The position numbers were made by a program, and so were the translations under genes. A stretch of 64,000 nucleotides of DNA from contig NZ_BCTC01000030.1 of the NCBI RefSeq assembly GCF_001571085.1, forward strand, positions 1 to 64,000, in the 5' to 3' direction. Below the pieces are notes generated by a model. It was not told where the DNA came from and did no database searches. It saw only the letters and a program-made list of their open reading frames with translations. The DNA is from Azohydromonas lata NBRC 102462. Its GTDB lineage: Bacteria; Pseudomonadota; Gammaproteobacteria; Burkholderiales; Burkholderiaceae_C. Below, piece by piece: positions 9,293 to 19,491 of this stretch (positions are counted from its first letter, which is position 1; every line of letters begins with the position of its first letter).

Positions 9293-10123
9293 ATGCTCTC
9301 CATCACCTTGGGCCCCTTGGCCTTGCCCGTCGCCCCGCTGATGCTGCTGGCGGCGCTGGCGCTGGCCGTGTTCGCGGCGCGCCGCCTGGCGGGCGCGGGC
9401 CAGGCCGCGCAGGCCGAGCGTGCCTTGTTGGGCGCGGCCGTGGCCGCCTTGCTGGCGGCGCGGCTGGGCCATGTGCTGCCGCACTGGCAGCCCTACCTGG
9501 CGCAGCCCTGGGCGGTGTTCGACATCCGTGATGGCGGCTGGGACGACGCCATAGGCGTGGCCGTGGCCGCGCTCTGGCTGGCCGCGCGCAGCCGCGCCCT
9601 GCCGGCACTGCGCCGCCCGCTGCTGTGGAGCGCGCTGGCCGGCGTGGGCGTGTGGACGGTGCTGGGCGTGGCCGTGCTGGCCGCGGGCGGGCGGGCGCTG
9701 CCCGTGCCGGCGCCGGACGTGGCGCTCACCGCGCTGGCCGGTGGCGGGCAGCAGCCGCTGGCCGAGGTGCTGGGCGGGCGCCCGGCCGTGGTCAACCTGT
9801 GGGCGAGCTGGTGCCCGACCTGCCGCGCCGAGATGCCGGTGCTGGAGGCGGCGCGCCGCCGCGACGGCGCGGACGTGCGCTTCCTGCTCGTCAACCAGGG
9901 CGAGGCGGCCGCCGTGGTGCGCGCCTACCTCAAGCGCGAAGGCATGGCCGAGGAGGGCGTCTGGCTGGACGCCACGCGCGCGCTGGGCCACGCCAGCGGC
10001 TCCAGCGGGCTGCCGCTCACGCTCTTCTTCGACGCGCAGGGCCGGCGCGTGCACGCCCACTTGGGCGCGCTCAACGCCGCCGCGCTGCAGGTGCAGGTGC
10101 AGCGGTTGCGCCAGGCGCGCTGA
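9293..10123 (+). CDS. Membrane-anchored TlpA-like thiol:disulfide oxidoreductase
   Basis: The protein has 276 residues. The N-terminal half has about four hydrophobic segments (residues 1-30, 45-60, 85-100, 110-130) and the phrase FDIRDGGWDDAIG, which recalls part of prolipoprotein diacylglyceryl transferase. The C-terminal half is a thioredoxin fold with WASWCPTCRAEMP, the CxxC redox pair, and the cis-proline region GLPLTLFFD. It probably faces the periplasm and reduces disulfides, for example in cytochrome c maturation. It stands alone between the sugar-acid cluster and a convergent small membrane protein gene. Confidence 0.88.
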   Translation: MLSITLGPLALPVAPLMLLAALALAVFAARRLAGAGQAAQAERALLGAAVAALLAARLGHVLPHWQPYLAQPWAVFDIRDGGWDDAIGVAVAALWLAARSRALPALRRPLLWSALAGVGVWTVLGVAVLAAGGRALPVPAPDVALTALAGGGQQPLAEVLGGRPAVVNLWASWCPTCRAEMPVLEAARRRDGADVRFLLVNQGEAAAVVRAYLKREGMAEEGVWLDATRALGHASGSSGLPLTLFFDAQGRRVHAHLGALNAAALQVQVQRLRQAR

Positions 10124-10142
10124 GCCCGGCCGCGGCGCGCGC

Positions 10143-10337
10143 TCAGCGCTTGTCCAGCGGGCAGGTGTTGACGCCCAGGAGGGAATAGGCCGGGCACACG
10201 CGCACCAGGCCCGTGAGCAGCGGGACGATGCCGATGTAGCCCCAGGCGCCCACGGTGCCCGTGGCGGCCAGGGTGATGAGCACGAGGCCCGCGAGGATGC
10301 GCAGCACGCGGTCCGTGCCGCCGACGTTGGTTTTCAT
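10143..10337 (-). CDS. DUF2892 (YgaP-like) small inner-membrane protein
   Basis: This 64-residue protein starts at the ATG at 10337 after AGGAGCTGG. It begins MKTNVGGTDRVLRILAG and has two hydrophobic segments (about residues 14-32 and 36-52), the second followed by CPAYSLLGVNTC. That layout is the DUF2892 / YgaP transmembrane domain family, often linked to rhodanese and sulfur metabolism. Here it has no rhodanese neighbour. The two cysteines near the C-terminus are conserved in the family. Confidence 0.88.
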   Translation of the reverse strand: MKTNVGGTDRVLRILAGLVLITLAATGTVGAWGYIGIVPLLTGLVRVCPAYSLLGVNTCPLDKR

Positions 10338-10554
10338 GGTCCAGCTCCTGGTTCCTGGTGAAGGCTGCATGCGCCGTGGGCGCCGCGGCGGCGTCCATGG
10401 AGGCGCGGCGCGTGCAACGCCAGGGCATCAACTCACTTTCCGTACCAGGCCGGCGGCGGAAGGAAACGCCTTGTGCGACAGGCACTTGGCGTTCAAGCGC
10501 CCGCTTGTGCCAAGTGACGTGGCAGCGCCCGCTGCCGGCAGTGGCAGTCGCCGC

Positions 10555-13305
10555 CTAGGCCACGGCGCTGGAGGGCGCCGCCGGGAGCGTTGGCGGCTGC
10601 TGGGGCGGCTGCGCCTCCAGCGGCACCGTCAAGCGCCAGGCCGTGCCCGGGCCGTCGAGGTTTTCCACTGTGGCGTCGATCTGGCGTGACAGCAGCGTCA
10701 CCAGCCGCATGCCCAGGCCCTTGGACTGCGCGGGGTCCAGGTCCGGCGGCAGCCCCGCGCCGTCGTCGCGCACCTCCAGCACCAGCTGGTGCGGGCCGGG
10801 GGCCGCGGACTCGGCCAGGGCGATGCGCAGCTCGCCTTCGCCGGTGCTGCCCCACGCGTACTTCAGCGCGTTGGTGATCAGCTCCGTGACGATGAGCCCC
10901 AGTGGCACCGCGGCGTTGACCGGCAGTTGCAGCGGCTGCAGCACCAGCGCCGTGCGCACGCGGCGCTCGGCGCCGAAGGAGCGCACGAGCTGGTCGGCCA
11001 GGGTGCGCAGGTAGTCGGAGAAGTTCAGCGCCGACAGGGTGTTTTGCTGGTAGAGCCGCTGGTGCACCAGCGCCATGGCGCGCACGCGCTGCTCGGTCTC
11101 GGTGAAGGCGGCCTGCACGGCCGGGTCCTGCAACTGGCGGCGCTGCAGTTGCAGCAGGCTGGAGACCACCTGCAGGTTGTTCTTCACGCGGTGGTGCACC
11201 TCCTGCAGCAGCACCTCCTTCTCGGCCAGGGCGGCCTTGAGGGCGGCCTCGGCCTCGCGGCGCGCGGTCACGTCCATGTTGATGCCGATTTGCCGCAGCA
11301 GCGTCCCGTCCAGGCTGAAGCGGGCCTGCGCGTGGTCGGCCAGCCAGACCCAGGCGCCCTGCGGCGTGCGCAGCCGGTACTCCAGCGAGTAGCCCGGCTG
11401 CCGGGGGTTGAGGCCGGCCATGCTGGCCTGCAGCGTGTGCCTGTCCTCGGGGTGCACGCGCTGCATGAAGTCGCGGCCGTCGTGCTCGCGCAGCAGGCCC
11501 AGCGACGCGTACAGGCTGCCGATGCGCTGCACCCGGCTCGTGCCGCCCTCGACTTCGTAGGCGCCCATGTGCGCGGCCTCCAGGGCCAGGCGCAGCCGCT
11601 CCTCGCTCAGGCGCAGCGCCTGCTCGGCGCGCTTGCGCTCGGTGATGTCCATGCAGGTGCCCACGTACACGTCGCGCTCGCTCTCGTCCTGCGCCAGGTA
11701 CATGTCCATCAGCACCTCGAAGCGGCTGCCGTCGCGCCGCCGCGCGGTGAGCTCGCGCCGGCACGCGCCCCAGGCGTGCAGCTCGCCCACGATGGTGGCG
11801 GCCGTCTGCGGGTCGGCGCAGTGCTCGGCCAGCGCCATGCCCGCCACCTCCTCGGCCTTGGCATAGCCGAACTGGTAGGCGTAGGCGTCGTTGACGTAGG
11901 TGAAGCGCCCCTGCACGTTGACGATGCACACGCCGTTGAGCGAGTTCTTGATCGCCCCGGCCAGCAACTGAACCTCGGCGGTGCGCCGCGCCACGTGGCG
12001 CTCCAGCACCTGCAGTTGCATGCGCACCGCGATGGCCGCCAGCACCGACTGCGCGATGCGCTCCAGCGTCGCGCGCTCGGCCGCGCTCCACTGCCGCGGC
12101 TTGTCGTCCACCACGCAGAAGCTGCCCAGCACCAGGCCGTCCGGCGTGGCCAGCGGCACGCCCAGGTAGGCGCCCACGCCCGCCGGCACCGGGCCGTCGT
12201 AGCGCGGCGGCGGCGCGCGCTGCGCGTCCTCCACCACCAGTGCCTCGCCCGCGGTGACCACGAACTGGCAGAACGAGGCCTGGACCGGCAGCTCGCGCGT
12301 GCCGGCCAGCTCGCCGCCCAGGCCGAAGCTGCTCTTGAAGAACTGGCGCCGGCTGTCCACCAGGCTGATGAGGCACAGCGGCACCTGCAGCGACAGCGCC
12401 GCCAGCCGCGTGAAGCGGTCGAACTCCTCCTCCGGCGCCGTGTCCATGAGCTGCGTGCGCCGCAGCGCCTCCAGCCGGTCGGGGTCGTCCAGGCGCTGCG
12501 GCGACGGCGAGGCGGGCTGCCGCGCCTCGCCGTCGCCTATGGAGCGCCACAGCGCCTCGTTGAGCTCGGCCAGTTGCCCGGCCTGGCCCTGCAGCCGGGC
12601 ATGGGCGGCGCCCAACTGGTCCTGGGCCTGTTCCAGCGCCCGCACCGTGGCGCCCAGGCGGCGCAGGCTGCGCTGCTGGCCCCAGCCGGCCCAGGCCACC
12701 AGCGCCAGCGACAGCAGGCTGCCCAGCGCCGTGATGGCCACGGCCAGGTCGAAGTTGCGCTGCGCCGCAGCTTCGCGCGAGTGCAGCAGGCGCAGCTCCT
12801 CGGCGTCCAGCGCCTCCAGCAGCGCCTTCATCGCTGCCAGCTCCGTCGGCGCGCTGGTGGAGGCGATGTGCTCGCGCGCGGCGCGAAAGCCCCGCTGCTG
12901 CGCGTCGCGCAGCACCGCCTCGTCCAGGGCGTTGAGCGTGTGCAGCCGCTGCTCCAGGGCCTGCAGCCGCTGCTGCTGCAGGGCGTTGTCGCCGGTGAGC
13001 GCCTGCAGCCGCTGCAGCCGCTCGGCGGCGCTGCGCTGGGCCTGGCGGCCGGGCTCCAGCCAGTCCTCGCGCGCGCTGGCCACGTAGCCGCGCACGGCGC
13101 GCGAGATCTCCAGCACGTCGCTGCGCAGCTCCGACAGCTCCAGCCGCACCTGCAGCGTGTGCGCTCGCCAGCGCGCGGCCTCGGTGGCCACGTTCTGGAA
13201 CCACATCGCCCCCAGCGCCACCAGCAGCAGCAGCACCAGCGCCACGGCAATGGCCGGCGGTATGGGCAAGGCCCCCAGGACCCGTTGTCGAGATGCCGAT
13301 GCCAT
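10555..13305 (-). CDS. Membrane sensor histidine kinase (CHASE3-GAF-PAS-PAS-HisKA_2)
   Basis: The protein has about 916 residues from the ATG at 13305; a TTG at 13359 is a weaker alternative. Order: transmembrane helix (about 10-35), helical CHASE3-like periplasmic domain rich in Leu/Gln (about 35-180), second transmembrane helix (about 185-210), short coil, GAF domain (from MDTAPEEEFDRFTRLA), a PAS domain (NSLNGVCIVNVQGRFTYVN), a second PAS/PAC, then EVLLQEVHHRVKNNLQVVSS, which is the phospho-acceptor region of the HisKA_2 group, and a HATPase with NALKYAW and GLGMRLV. It would autophosphorylate on the histidine of HHRVKNN. No response regulator lies beside it, so the partner is encoded elsewhere. 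Confidence 0.93.
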   Translation of the reverse strand: MASASRQRVLGALPIPPAIAVALVLLLLVALGAMWFQNVATEAARWRAHTLQVRLELSELRSDVLEISRAVRGYVASAREDWLEPGRQAQRSAAERLQRLQALTGDNALQQQRLQALEQRLHTLNALDEAVLRDAQQRGFRAAREHIASTSAPTELAAMKALLEALDAEELRLLHSREAAAQRNFDLAVAITALGSLLSLALVAWAGWGQQRSLRRLGATVRALEQAQDQLGAAHARLQGQAGQLAELNEALWRSIGDGEARQPASPSPQRLDDPDRLEALRRTQLMDTAPEEEFDRFTRLAALSLQVPLCLISLVDSRRQFFKSSFGLGGELAGTRELPVQASFCQFVVTAGEALVVEDAQRAPPPRYDGPVPAGVGAYLGVPLATPDGLVLGSFCVVDDKPRQWSAAERATLERIAQSVLAAIAVRMQLQVLERHVARRTAEVQLLAGAIKNSLNGVCIVNVQGRFTYVNDAYAYQFGYAKAEEVAGMALAEHCADPQTAATIVGELHAWGACRRELTARRRDGSRFEVLMDMYLAQDESERDVYVGTCMDITERKRAEQALRLSEERLRLALEAAHMGAYEVEGGTSRVQRIGSLYASLGLLREHDGRDFMQRVHPEDRHTLQASMAGLNPRQPGYSLEYRLRTPQGAWVWLADHAQARFSLDGTLLRQIGINMDVTARREAEAALKAALAEKEVLLQEVHHRVKNNLQVVSSLLQLQRRQLQDPAVQAAFTETEQRVRAMALVHQRLYQQNTLSALNFSDYLRTLADQLVRSFGAERRVRTALVLQPLQLPVNAAVPLGLIVTELITNALKYAWGSTGEGELRIALAESAAPGPHQLVLEVRDDGAGLPPDLDPAQSKGLGMRLVTLLSRQIDATVENLDGPGTAWRLTVPLEAQPPQQPPTLPAAPSSAVA

Positions 13306-13419
13306 GGAAGAAATGGGTGAGCAAAACAGCCGCGACAGCGCGGTCCGGCCCCGCGTCAAGACGCGCGGCCCACCCGATTGTTATCGAAGCGGTAACGTTT
13401 TGTTCCGCCCCGCGCCATC

Positions 13420-14409
13420 TCAGGGCACCAGCACCGCGGCGCCCTGTACGCGGCCGCTGCGCAGGTCGTGCAGCGCCTGGTTGGCCTGCTCCAGCGGGTA
13501 GACGCTGGTGTGCACCTGCAGCGGCTCGCGGGCGGCCATCTGCAGGAACTCCAGCCCGTCGCGCCGCGTGAGGTTGGCCACCGACATCACCTGGCGCTCC
13601 TCCCACAGCAGCCGGTAGGGAAAGGACGGGATGTCGCTCATGTGGATGCCGCCGCACACCACGCGGCCGCCCTTGCGCACGGCCTGCAGCGCGCGCGGCA
13701 CCAGGTCGCCCACGGGGGCGAAGAGGATGGCCGCGTCCAGCGGCTTGGGTGGCGCCTGCGCCGACGAGCCGGCCCAAGCGGCGCCCAGGCGCCGCGCGAA
13801 GTCCTGCGCCGCCGTGTCGCCCTCGCGCGTGAAGGCGTAGACCTCGCGGCCCTGGCGCAGCGCCACCTGCGCCACCAGGTGCGCCGCCGCGCCGAAGCCG
13901 TACAGGCCCAGCGCGTGCGCGTCGTCACCCGCGGCGCGCAGGCAGCGCCAGCCTATGAGCCCGGCGCACAGCAGCGGCGCCAGGTGCACCGCGTCGGCGC
14001 CCTGCGCCTGCAGCGGCAGGCAGAACGCGGCGTCGGCCACCACGTGCGAGGCGAAGCCGCCGTCGCGCGTGTGGCCGGTGAACTGCGGCGTGTCGCACAG
14101 GTTCTCCTGCCCGTGCGCGCAAGGGCCGCAATGCCCGCAGGCATGGCCCAGCCAGGGCACGCCCACGCGCTCGCCCAGGCGCGGTTCGCTCACGCCTTCG
14201 CCCAGGGCCTCGACCACGCCCACGATCTCGTGGCCGGGGACGATGGGCAGCCGCGTGCCGGGCAGCTCGCCATCGACCACGTGCAGGTCGGTGCGGCACA
14301 CGGCGCAGGCCAGCACCCGCAGCCGCACCTCGCCCGGCCCGGGAACGGGATCGGGGCGCCTGACCAGTTCCAGCGGCAGGCCCGGCTGGTGCAACACCAT
14401 GGCGCGCAT
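13420..14409 (-). CDS. Zinc-dependent alcohol dehydrogenase family protein (MDR superfamily)
   Basis: The protein has 329 residues, started at ATG 14409 with AAGGAG eight bases upstream. Catalytic zinc ligands are seen as CAVCRTDLH and GHEIVGVVE, and the structural zinc loop as CGHCGPCAHGQENLC with four cysteines. The nucleotide fold is the GLYGFGAAAHLVAQVA segment; the usual GxGxxG is GFGAAA. It resembles the AdhA/AdhP-like group whose members oxidise or reduce simple alcohols and aldehydes with NAD(P). It is divergent from the ABC export operon and in line with the histidine kinase gene, 114 bases apart, but no functional link is evident. Confidence 0.92.
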   Translation of the reverse strand: MRAMVLHQPGLPLELVRRPDPVPGPGEVRLRVLACAVCRTDLHVVDGELPGTRLPIVPGHEIVGVVEALGEGVSEPRLGERVGVPWLGHACGHCGPCAHGQENLCDTPQFTGHTRDGGFASHVVADAAFCLPLQAQGADAVHLAPLLCAGLIGWRCLRAAGDDAHALGLYGFGAAAHLVAQVALRQGREVYAFTREGDTAAQDFARRLGAAWAGSSAQAPPKPLDAAILFAPVGDLVPRALQAVRKGGRVVCGGIHMSDIPSFPYRLLWEERQVMSVANLTRRDGLEFLQMAAREPLQVHTSVYPLEQANQALHDLRSGRVQGAAVLVP

Positions 14410-14484
14410 CGGTGACTCCTTGCTGATCGTGCGGCGGATTGTGTGCATTGCGTCACGGGGTGCGCCTTGAGGCGCGTCAAGCCC

Positions 14485-14498
14485 CGACCGCCCGGTCG
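14485..14498. promoter_or_regulatory. Short perfect inverted repeat in divergent promoter region
   Basis: CGACCG (14485-14490) and CGGTCG (14493-14498) are inverse copies with a 2-base spacer, 76 bases upstream of the alcohol dehydrogenase start and 159 bases before the export operon. It could be an operator for a dimeric regulator. Short GC palindromes arise often by chance in this genome. Confidence 0.3.
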
Positions 14499-14656
14499 AC
14501 GCCAGGTTGATCTGCATCACTGTGCGCAGCGCCGCGATGGATCAATCTGACCGCTCGGGAATGCGCGGCCAATCCGGCCTCGAAACGGAGCCGCGCCGTC
14601 CCGGCCGCCATGCGACGGGGAGGCCGCATGCAACACATGCCCCGGAGGTGTTTTCC

Positions 14657-14963
14657 ATGACTGCACGCAGGCCCGCCCTGACTTGCCTGTCCCTCACCGG
14701 TGCCCTGGCCGCGCTGGCCATCGTGGTGAGTACCTGGACCCTGCCGGCCCCCGAGGCCGTGGCGCCCGCGCTGCCGTCCACGCCCGCGGGCCTCGCGCAG
14801 GCGCCGCTGGACGTGCCTGAGGACGCGCTGCCCGCCCTGGCCCCGCTGACCCGGCCCGCCGCGCCGGCCCAGGGCGCGCCGGCCGGCGAGCCGCCTGCCT
14901 TTGCCGGGCTGCTGTACGTGCTGGCGCTGCTGGGCACGGGCCTGGCCGCCGCGTACCGGCGCG

Positions 14964-14974
<11 letters not shown>
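14657..14974 (+). CDS. Small hypothetical membrane protein heading an ABC export operon
   Basis: The protein has 105 residues and starts at ATG 14657 after a GGAGG site. It has an N-terminal hydrophobic segment (about residues 10-28, a signal anchor or signal peptide), a Pro/Ala-rich middle of roughly 50 residues, and a C-terminal hydrophobic helix ([20 protein letters not shown]) followed by RRDGA. The C-terminal end resembles short sorting-type anchors in shape (hydrophobic helix then basic residues), but no PEP or LPxTG signature is present. Its last 11 bases overlap the ATPase gene, so it is co-translated with the exporter. I do not recognise a family. Confidence 0.72.
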
Positions 14975-15737
<763 letters not shown>

Positions 15738-15774
15738 GGCGCGCGCGCGGATACGGACACGGGGCGGCGGCACC

Positions 15775-18150
15775 ATGAAGGCCCTCAACCTCAAGCTGCT
15801 GCGCGACCTGCGCCGCCTGTGGAGCCAGGCCTTGACCATCGCGCTGGTGGTGGCCAGCGGCGTGGGCGGCTTTCTCACCAGCCTGTCGGCGGTGGATTCC
15901 CTGGCGCGGGCCCGCGACGCCTATTACGCCGAGGGCCGCTTCGCCGACGTCTTCGCCGGCTTGAAGCGCGCCCCGGCCGCGCTGGGCGCGGCGTTGGGCG
16001 AGCTGCCCGGCGTGGCCGAGGTGCAGACGGGCGTGGAGGCGCTGGTGCGGGTGGAGGTTCCGGGCTCGGACGACCCGGTCATCGGCCAGCTCGTCGGCCT
16101 GGACCTGCGCGCGCCGCCGCGGCTGAACCGCGTTTCGCTCACTGCCGGGCAGCCGCTGGAGCCGCTGCAGCGGGGCACTGCCGGCGACGGCGCCATCCCC
16201 GCGCTGGTCTCCGAGGGTTTCGCCAGCGCCCGGGGGCTGAAGTTCGGCGACACCCTGGGCGCGCTGGTCAACGGGCGGCAGCGGCGCCTGCGCGTCGTGG
16301 GCACGGCGGTGTCGCCGGAGCACGTCTTCGCCGGGCTGTGGGGCACGCCGGACCAGCGCGGCTACGGCATCTTCTGGGTGGACCGCGAGGTGCTGGAGGC
16401 CGCCTTCGACCTGCGCGGCGCCTTCAACCGCGTGTCGCTGCGCCTGGCCCCCGGCGCGAGCGAGCCGGCGGTGATGGCGGCGCTGCAGCAGCGGCTGGCG
16501 GCCTACGGCGGGCGCGACGTCATTCCCCGCGCCGAGCAGGCCTCGCACGCCATGCTGGAAGGTGAAATCAAGTCGCAGCGCGTGGTGGGCACGGTGCTGC
16601 CGGCCATCTTCCTGGCCGTGGCCGCCTTCCTGCTCAACGTGGTGGTGTCGCGCCTGGTGGGCACGCAGCGCGAGCAGATCGCCGCCTTGAAAGCCCTGGG
16701 CTACGCCAACGCCGCCATCGCGCTGCACTACCTGCAGCTCGTCTTGCTGATCGTCGCGCTTGGGCTGGCGTTGGGCGCGGCGCTGGGCCAGTGGCTGGGG
16801 GCGCAGCTCACGGCGCTGTACGCCGAGTTCTACCGCTTCCCGCGCCTGGAGCACCGCCTGGCGCCGGGGCTGCTGGCGCTGGCCGGCGGCGTCACGGCGG
16901 CCACGGCCGTGCTGGGCACGTTGGGCGCCATCGCGGCCACGGTGCGGCTGGCGCCGGCCGAGGCCATGCGAGCGCCCGCGCCCGCGCGCTACCGGCCCAC
17001 GCTGCTGGAGCGGCTGGGCGTGCAGCGGCTGCCCTCGGCGCTGCGCATGGTGCTGCGCAACATGGAGCGGCGCCCGCTGCGCACGCTGCTGTGCGTGGGC
17101 GGCATCGCCGCGGCGCTGGCCATCACGGTGCTGGGCAACTTCCTGCGCGACGCCATGGACGAGATCGTCTACACCCAGTTCACGCTGTCGCTGCGCGGCG
17201 ACGTCACGCTGTGGATGGACGACGTGGTGGACGACGCCGTGCGGCTGGAGCTGGCGCGGCTGCCCGGCGTGCTGGGCGTGGAGTCCACGCGCTTCGTCCC
17301 CGTCAACCTCATCCGGGGCGCGCGGCACGAGCGCAGCCTCATTCGCGGCTACGCGCCGCGCCCCGAGCTCTACCGCGTGATGGACGCGCAGGGCCACGCC
17401 GTGCCGCTGGAGGAGCGCGGCCTGGTGCTCACCGACCGCCTGGCCGACAAGCTGGGCGTGCGCGCGGGCGACACCGTGGAGGCCGAGGTGCTGGTGGGCC
17501 GCCCGCGCCGGCTGCGCCTGGCCGTGGGCGCCACGGTGCGCGAGTCCATGGGCCTGAACGCCTACATGGACCGCCGCCAGCTCAACCGGCTGCTGGGCGA
17601 CGGCGACGTCGCCACCGGCTTCGTCCTGTCCGTGCAGCGCGGCGGCGAGGCGGCGCTGCTGCGGGCCACCCGGCACATCCCGCGCCTGGCTGGCGCCTTC
17701 AGCAAGGCCACGCTGCTGCGCAACATGCAGGAGGTCAGCGCGCGCAACGTGCGCATCATGAGCACGGTGCTCACCGCCTTCGCGGTCGTGATCGCCGTGG
17801 GCGTGGTCTACAACAACGCGCGCATCGCGCTGGCCGAGCGCGGCTGGGAGCTGGCCAGCCTGCGCGTGCTGGGCTTCACGAGCGCCGAGGTTTCATGGCT
17901 GCTGCTGGGCGAGCTGGCCCTGTGCATTGCCGTGGCGCTGCCGCTGGGCATGCTGCTGGGCTACGGGCTCACGCATGGCGTGGCGCAGGCGCTCAAGAGC
18001 GACCAGTTCTTCTTCCCCGTGGTGATTCGCGCGCGCACCTACGCTTGGGCCGCACTGGTGGTGGTGGCCGCGGGAGCGGCCAGCGCGCTGGTGGTGCGCC
18101 GCCGCGTGGACCGGCTGGACCTGGTGGCCGTGCTCAAGACCCGCGACTGA
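15775..18150 (+). CDS. ABC transporter permease with two FtsX domains
   Basis: The protein has 791 residues. Its architecture is the duplicated FtsX form: one transmembrane helix after the N-terminus ([18 protein letters not shown]), a periplasmic domain of about 220 residues, three helices near 265-400, then a second copy with a helix near 440, another periplasmic domain and a final block of three helices (about 665-780). It ends [10 protein letters not shown], a usual FtsX tail. It is the membrane partner of the upstream ATPase and the downstream periplasmic adaptor; the spacing to the adaptor is only 19 bases. The fold fits export or mechanotransmission rather than import. Confidence 0.93.
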   Translation: MKALNLKLLRDLRRLWSQALTIALVVASGVGGFLTSLSAVDSLARARDAYYAEGRFADVFAGLKRAPAALGAALGELPGVAEVQTGVEALVRVEVPGSDDPVIGQLVGLDLRAPPRLNRVSLTAGQPLEPLQRGTAGDGAIPALVSEGFASARGLKFGDTLGALVNGRQRRLRVVGTAVSPEHVFAGLWGTPDQRGYGIFWVDREVLEAAFDLRGAFNRVSLRLAPGASEPAVMAALQQRLAAYGGRDVIPRAEQASHAMLEGEIKSQRVVGTVLPAIFLAVAAFLLNVVVSRLVGTQREQIAALKALGYANAAIALHYLQLVLLIVALGLALGAALGQWLGAQLTALYAEFYRFPRLEHRLAPGLLALAGGVTAATAVLGTLGAIAATVRLAPAEAMRAPAPARYRPTLLERLGVQRLPSALRMVLRNMERRPLRTLLCVGGIAAALAITVLGNFLRDAMDEIVYTQFTLSLRGDVTLWMDDVVDDAVRLELARLPGVLGVESTRFVPVNLIRGARHERSLIRGYAPRPELYRVMDAQGHAVPLEERGLVLTDRLADKLGVRAGDTVEAEVLVGRPRRLRLAVGATVRESMGLNAYMDRRQLNRLLGDGDVATGFVLSVQRGGEAALLRATRHIPRLAGAFSKATLLRNMQEVSARNVRIMSTVLTAFAVVIAVGVVYNNARIALAERGWELASLRVLGFTSAEVSWLLLGELALCIAVALPLGMLLGYGLTHGVAQALKSDQFFFPVVIRARTYAWAALVVVAAGAASALVVRRRVDRLDLVAVLKTRD

Positions 18151-18169
18151 ACACAAGGACCCCGACGCC

Positions 18170-19375
18170 ATGAAGCGCAAGACCTGGGCCTTCACCGCCG
18201 CCGGCCTGGCCGCGGCGCTGCTGCTGCTGGCCTGGGCCCTGGCCCCGCGGCCCGTGCCGGTGGAGACGGCCACCGCGGTGCAGGGCCCGTTCGAGACCTT
18301 CATCGAGGAGGAGGGCCGCACCCGCGTGCGCGACCGCTACGTGGTCAGCGCCCCGCTGGCCGGCGTGCTGCAGCGCATGGCGCTGCGCGAGGGCGACGCG
18401 GTGTCGCCCGGCGACGTGCTGGCGCTGCTCACCCCCGTGCTGCCCGCCCTGCAGGACGAGCGCACGCTGCGCGAGCAGCGCGCGCGGCTGGACATGGCGC
18501 TGGCCGCGCGCGAGCGTGCCGCGGCGCGCGCCGCCCGCGCCGAGGTGGCGCTGCAGCAGGCGGGCAACGAGGCCGCGCGCAGCGAAGCGCTCGTCCGCCA
18601 GGGCTTCGTCTCGCTGTCCAGGTTCGACAACGACCGGCTGGCGCTGCAGGCGGCGCACCAGGACGTGCAGGCCGCGCGGCTGGACAGCGAGGTGGCCGCG
18701 CACGACGTGGAGCAGGCCCGCGCGGCGCTGTCGGCGGTGCAGCGGGGGCCGGCGGCGGGCGGGCGCACCTTCGTCCTGCGCGCGCCGGTGGCCGGCCGCG
18801 TGCTGCGCGTGGCGCAGGCGAGCGAGGCCACGGTGGCCGCAGGAGCGCCGCTGCTGGAGCTGGGCGACACCGCGCGCATGGAAGTCGTGGCCGAGCTGCT
18901 GACCACCGACGCGCTGCAGGCCGCCCCGGGCAGCCGCGTGCTGCTGGAGCGCTGGGGCGGCCCCGGGGTGCTCCAGGGCCGCGTGCGGCTGGTGGAGCCC
19001 GCGGCCTTCACCAAGGTCTCGGCCCTGGGCGTGGAGGAGCAGCGCGTGCGCGTGCTCATGGACATCGAGAGCGACCCCGCGGCCTGGCGCGCCCTGGGCG
19101 ACGGCTACCGCGTGGGCGTGCGCATCGTCACGCAATCGGTGGCCTCGGCGCTGCAGGTGCCCGTGGGCGCCGTGTTTCCGGTGGAGGACGAAGGCGTCAT
19201 GGCCGTGTACCGGGTCGACGGCGGCCGCGCCCGGCTGCAGCCCGTGGACGTGGCCGCGCGCAACGGCAGCCGCGCCTGGATACGCAGCGGCCTGCAACCC
19301 GGCCAGGACGTGGTGCTCTATCCCGCCGCCGCCGTGCGCGACGGCGTGCGCGTGCAGCGGCGCCGGACGTCCTGA
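18170..19375 (+). CDS. HlyD-family periplasmic adaptor subunit
   Basis: The protein has 401 residues. An N-terminal membrane helix (about residues 7-25) is followed by a split biotinyl-lipoyl domain (VSAPLAGVLQRMALREGDAVSPGDVLALL), a coiled-coil hairpin of about 120 residues rich in Ala, Arg and Gln, the returning lipoyl half (FVLRAPVAGRVLRVAQASEATVAAG), and a beta-barrel/MP domain. This is the standard membrane-fusion protein that connects an inner-membrane exporter to an outer-membrane channel. No TolC-like gene lies in the operon. It closes the four-gene export operon starting at 14657. Confidence 0.93.
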   Translation: MKRKTWAFTAAGLAAALLLLAWALAPRPVPVETATAVQGPFETFIEEEGRTRVRDRYVVSAPLAGVLQRMALREGDAVSPGDVLALLTPVLPALQDERTLREQRARLDMALAARERAAARAARAEVALQQAGNEAARSEALVRQGFVSLSRFDNDRLALQAAHQDVQAARLDSEVAAHDVEQARAALSAVQRGPAAGGRTFVLRAPVAGRVLRVAQASEATVAAGAPLLELGDTARMEVVAELLTTDALQAAPGSRVLLERWGGPGVLQGRVRLVEPAAFTKVSALGVEEQRVRVLMDIESDPAAWRALGDGYRVGVRIVTQSVASALQVPVGAVFPVEDEGVMAVYRVDGGRARLQPVDVAARNGSRAWIRSGLQPGQDVVLYPAAAVRDGVRVQRRRTS

Positions 19376-19491
19376 CGTGCGTTGCCGGCGCCGACGCGGC
19401 CCGGCGCTGCTGCCCTTGGCCTGGCCCGCACCGCAGCGGGTGCGCAATGTGCCGGCACACTTGCGGGCTTTGACTTCGAGGGAGCGAGCGC

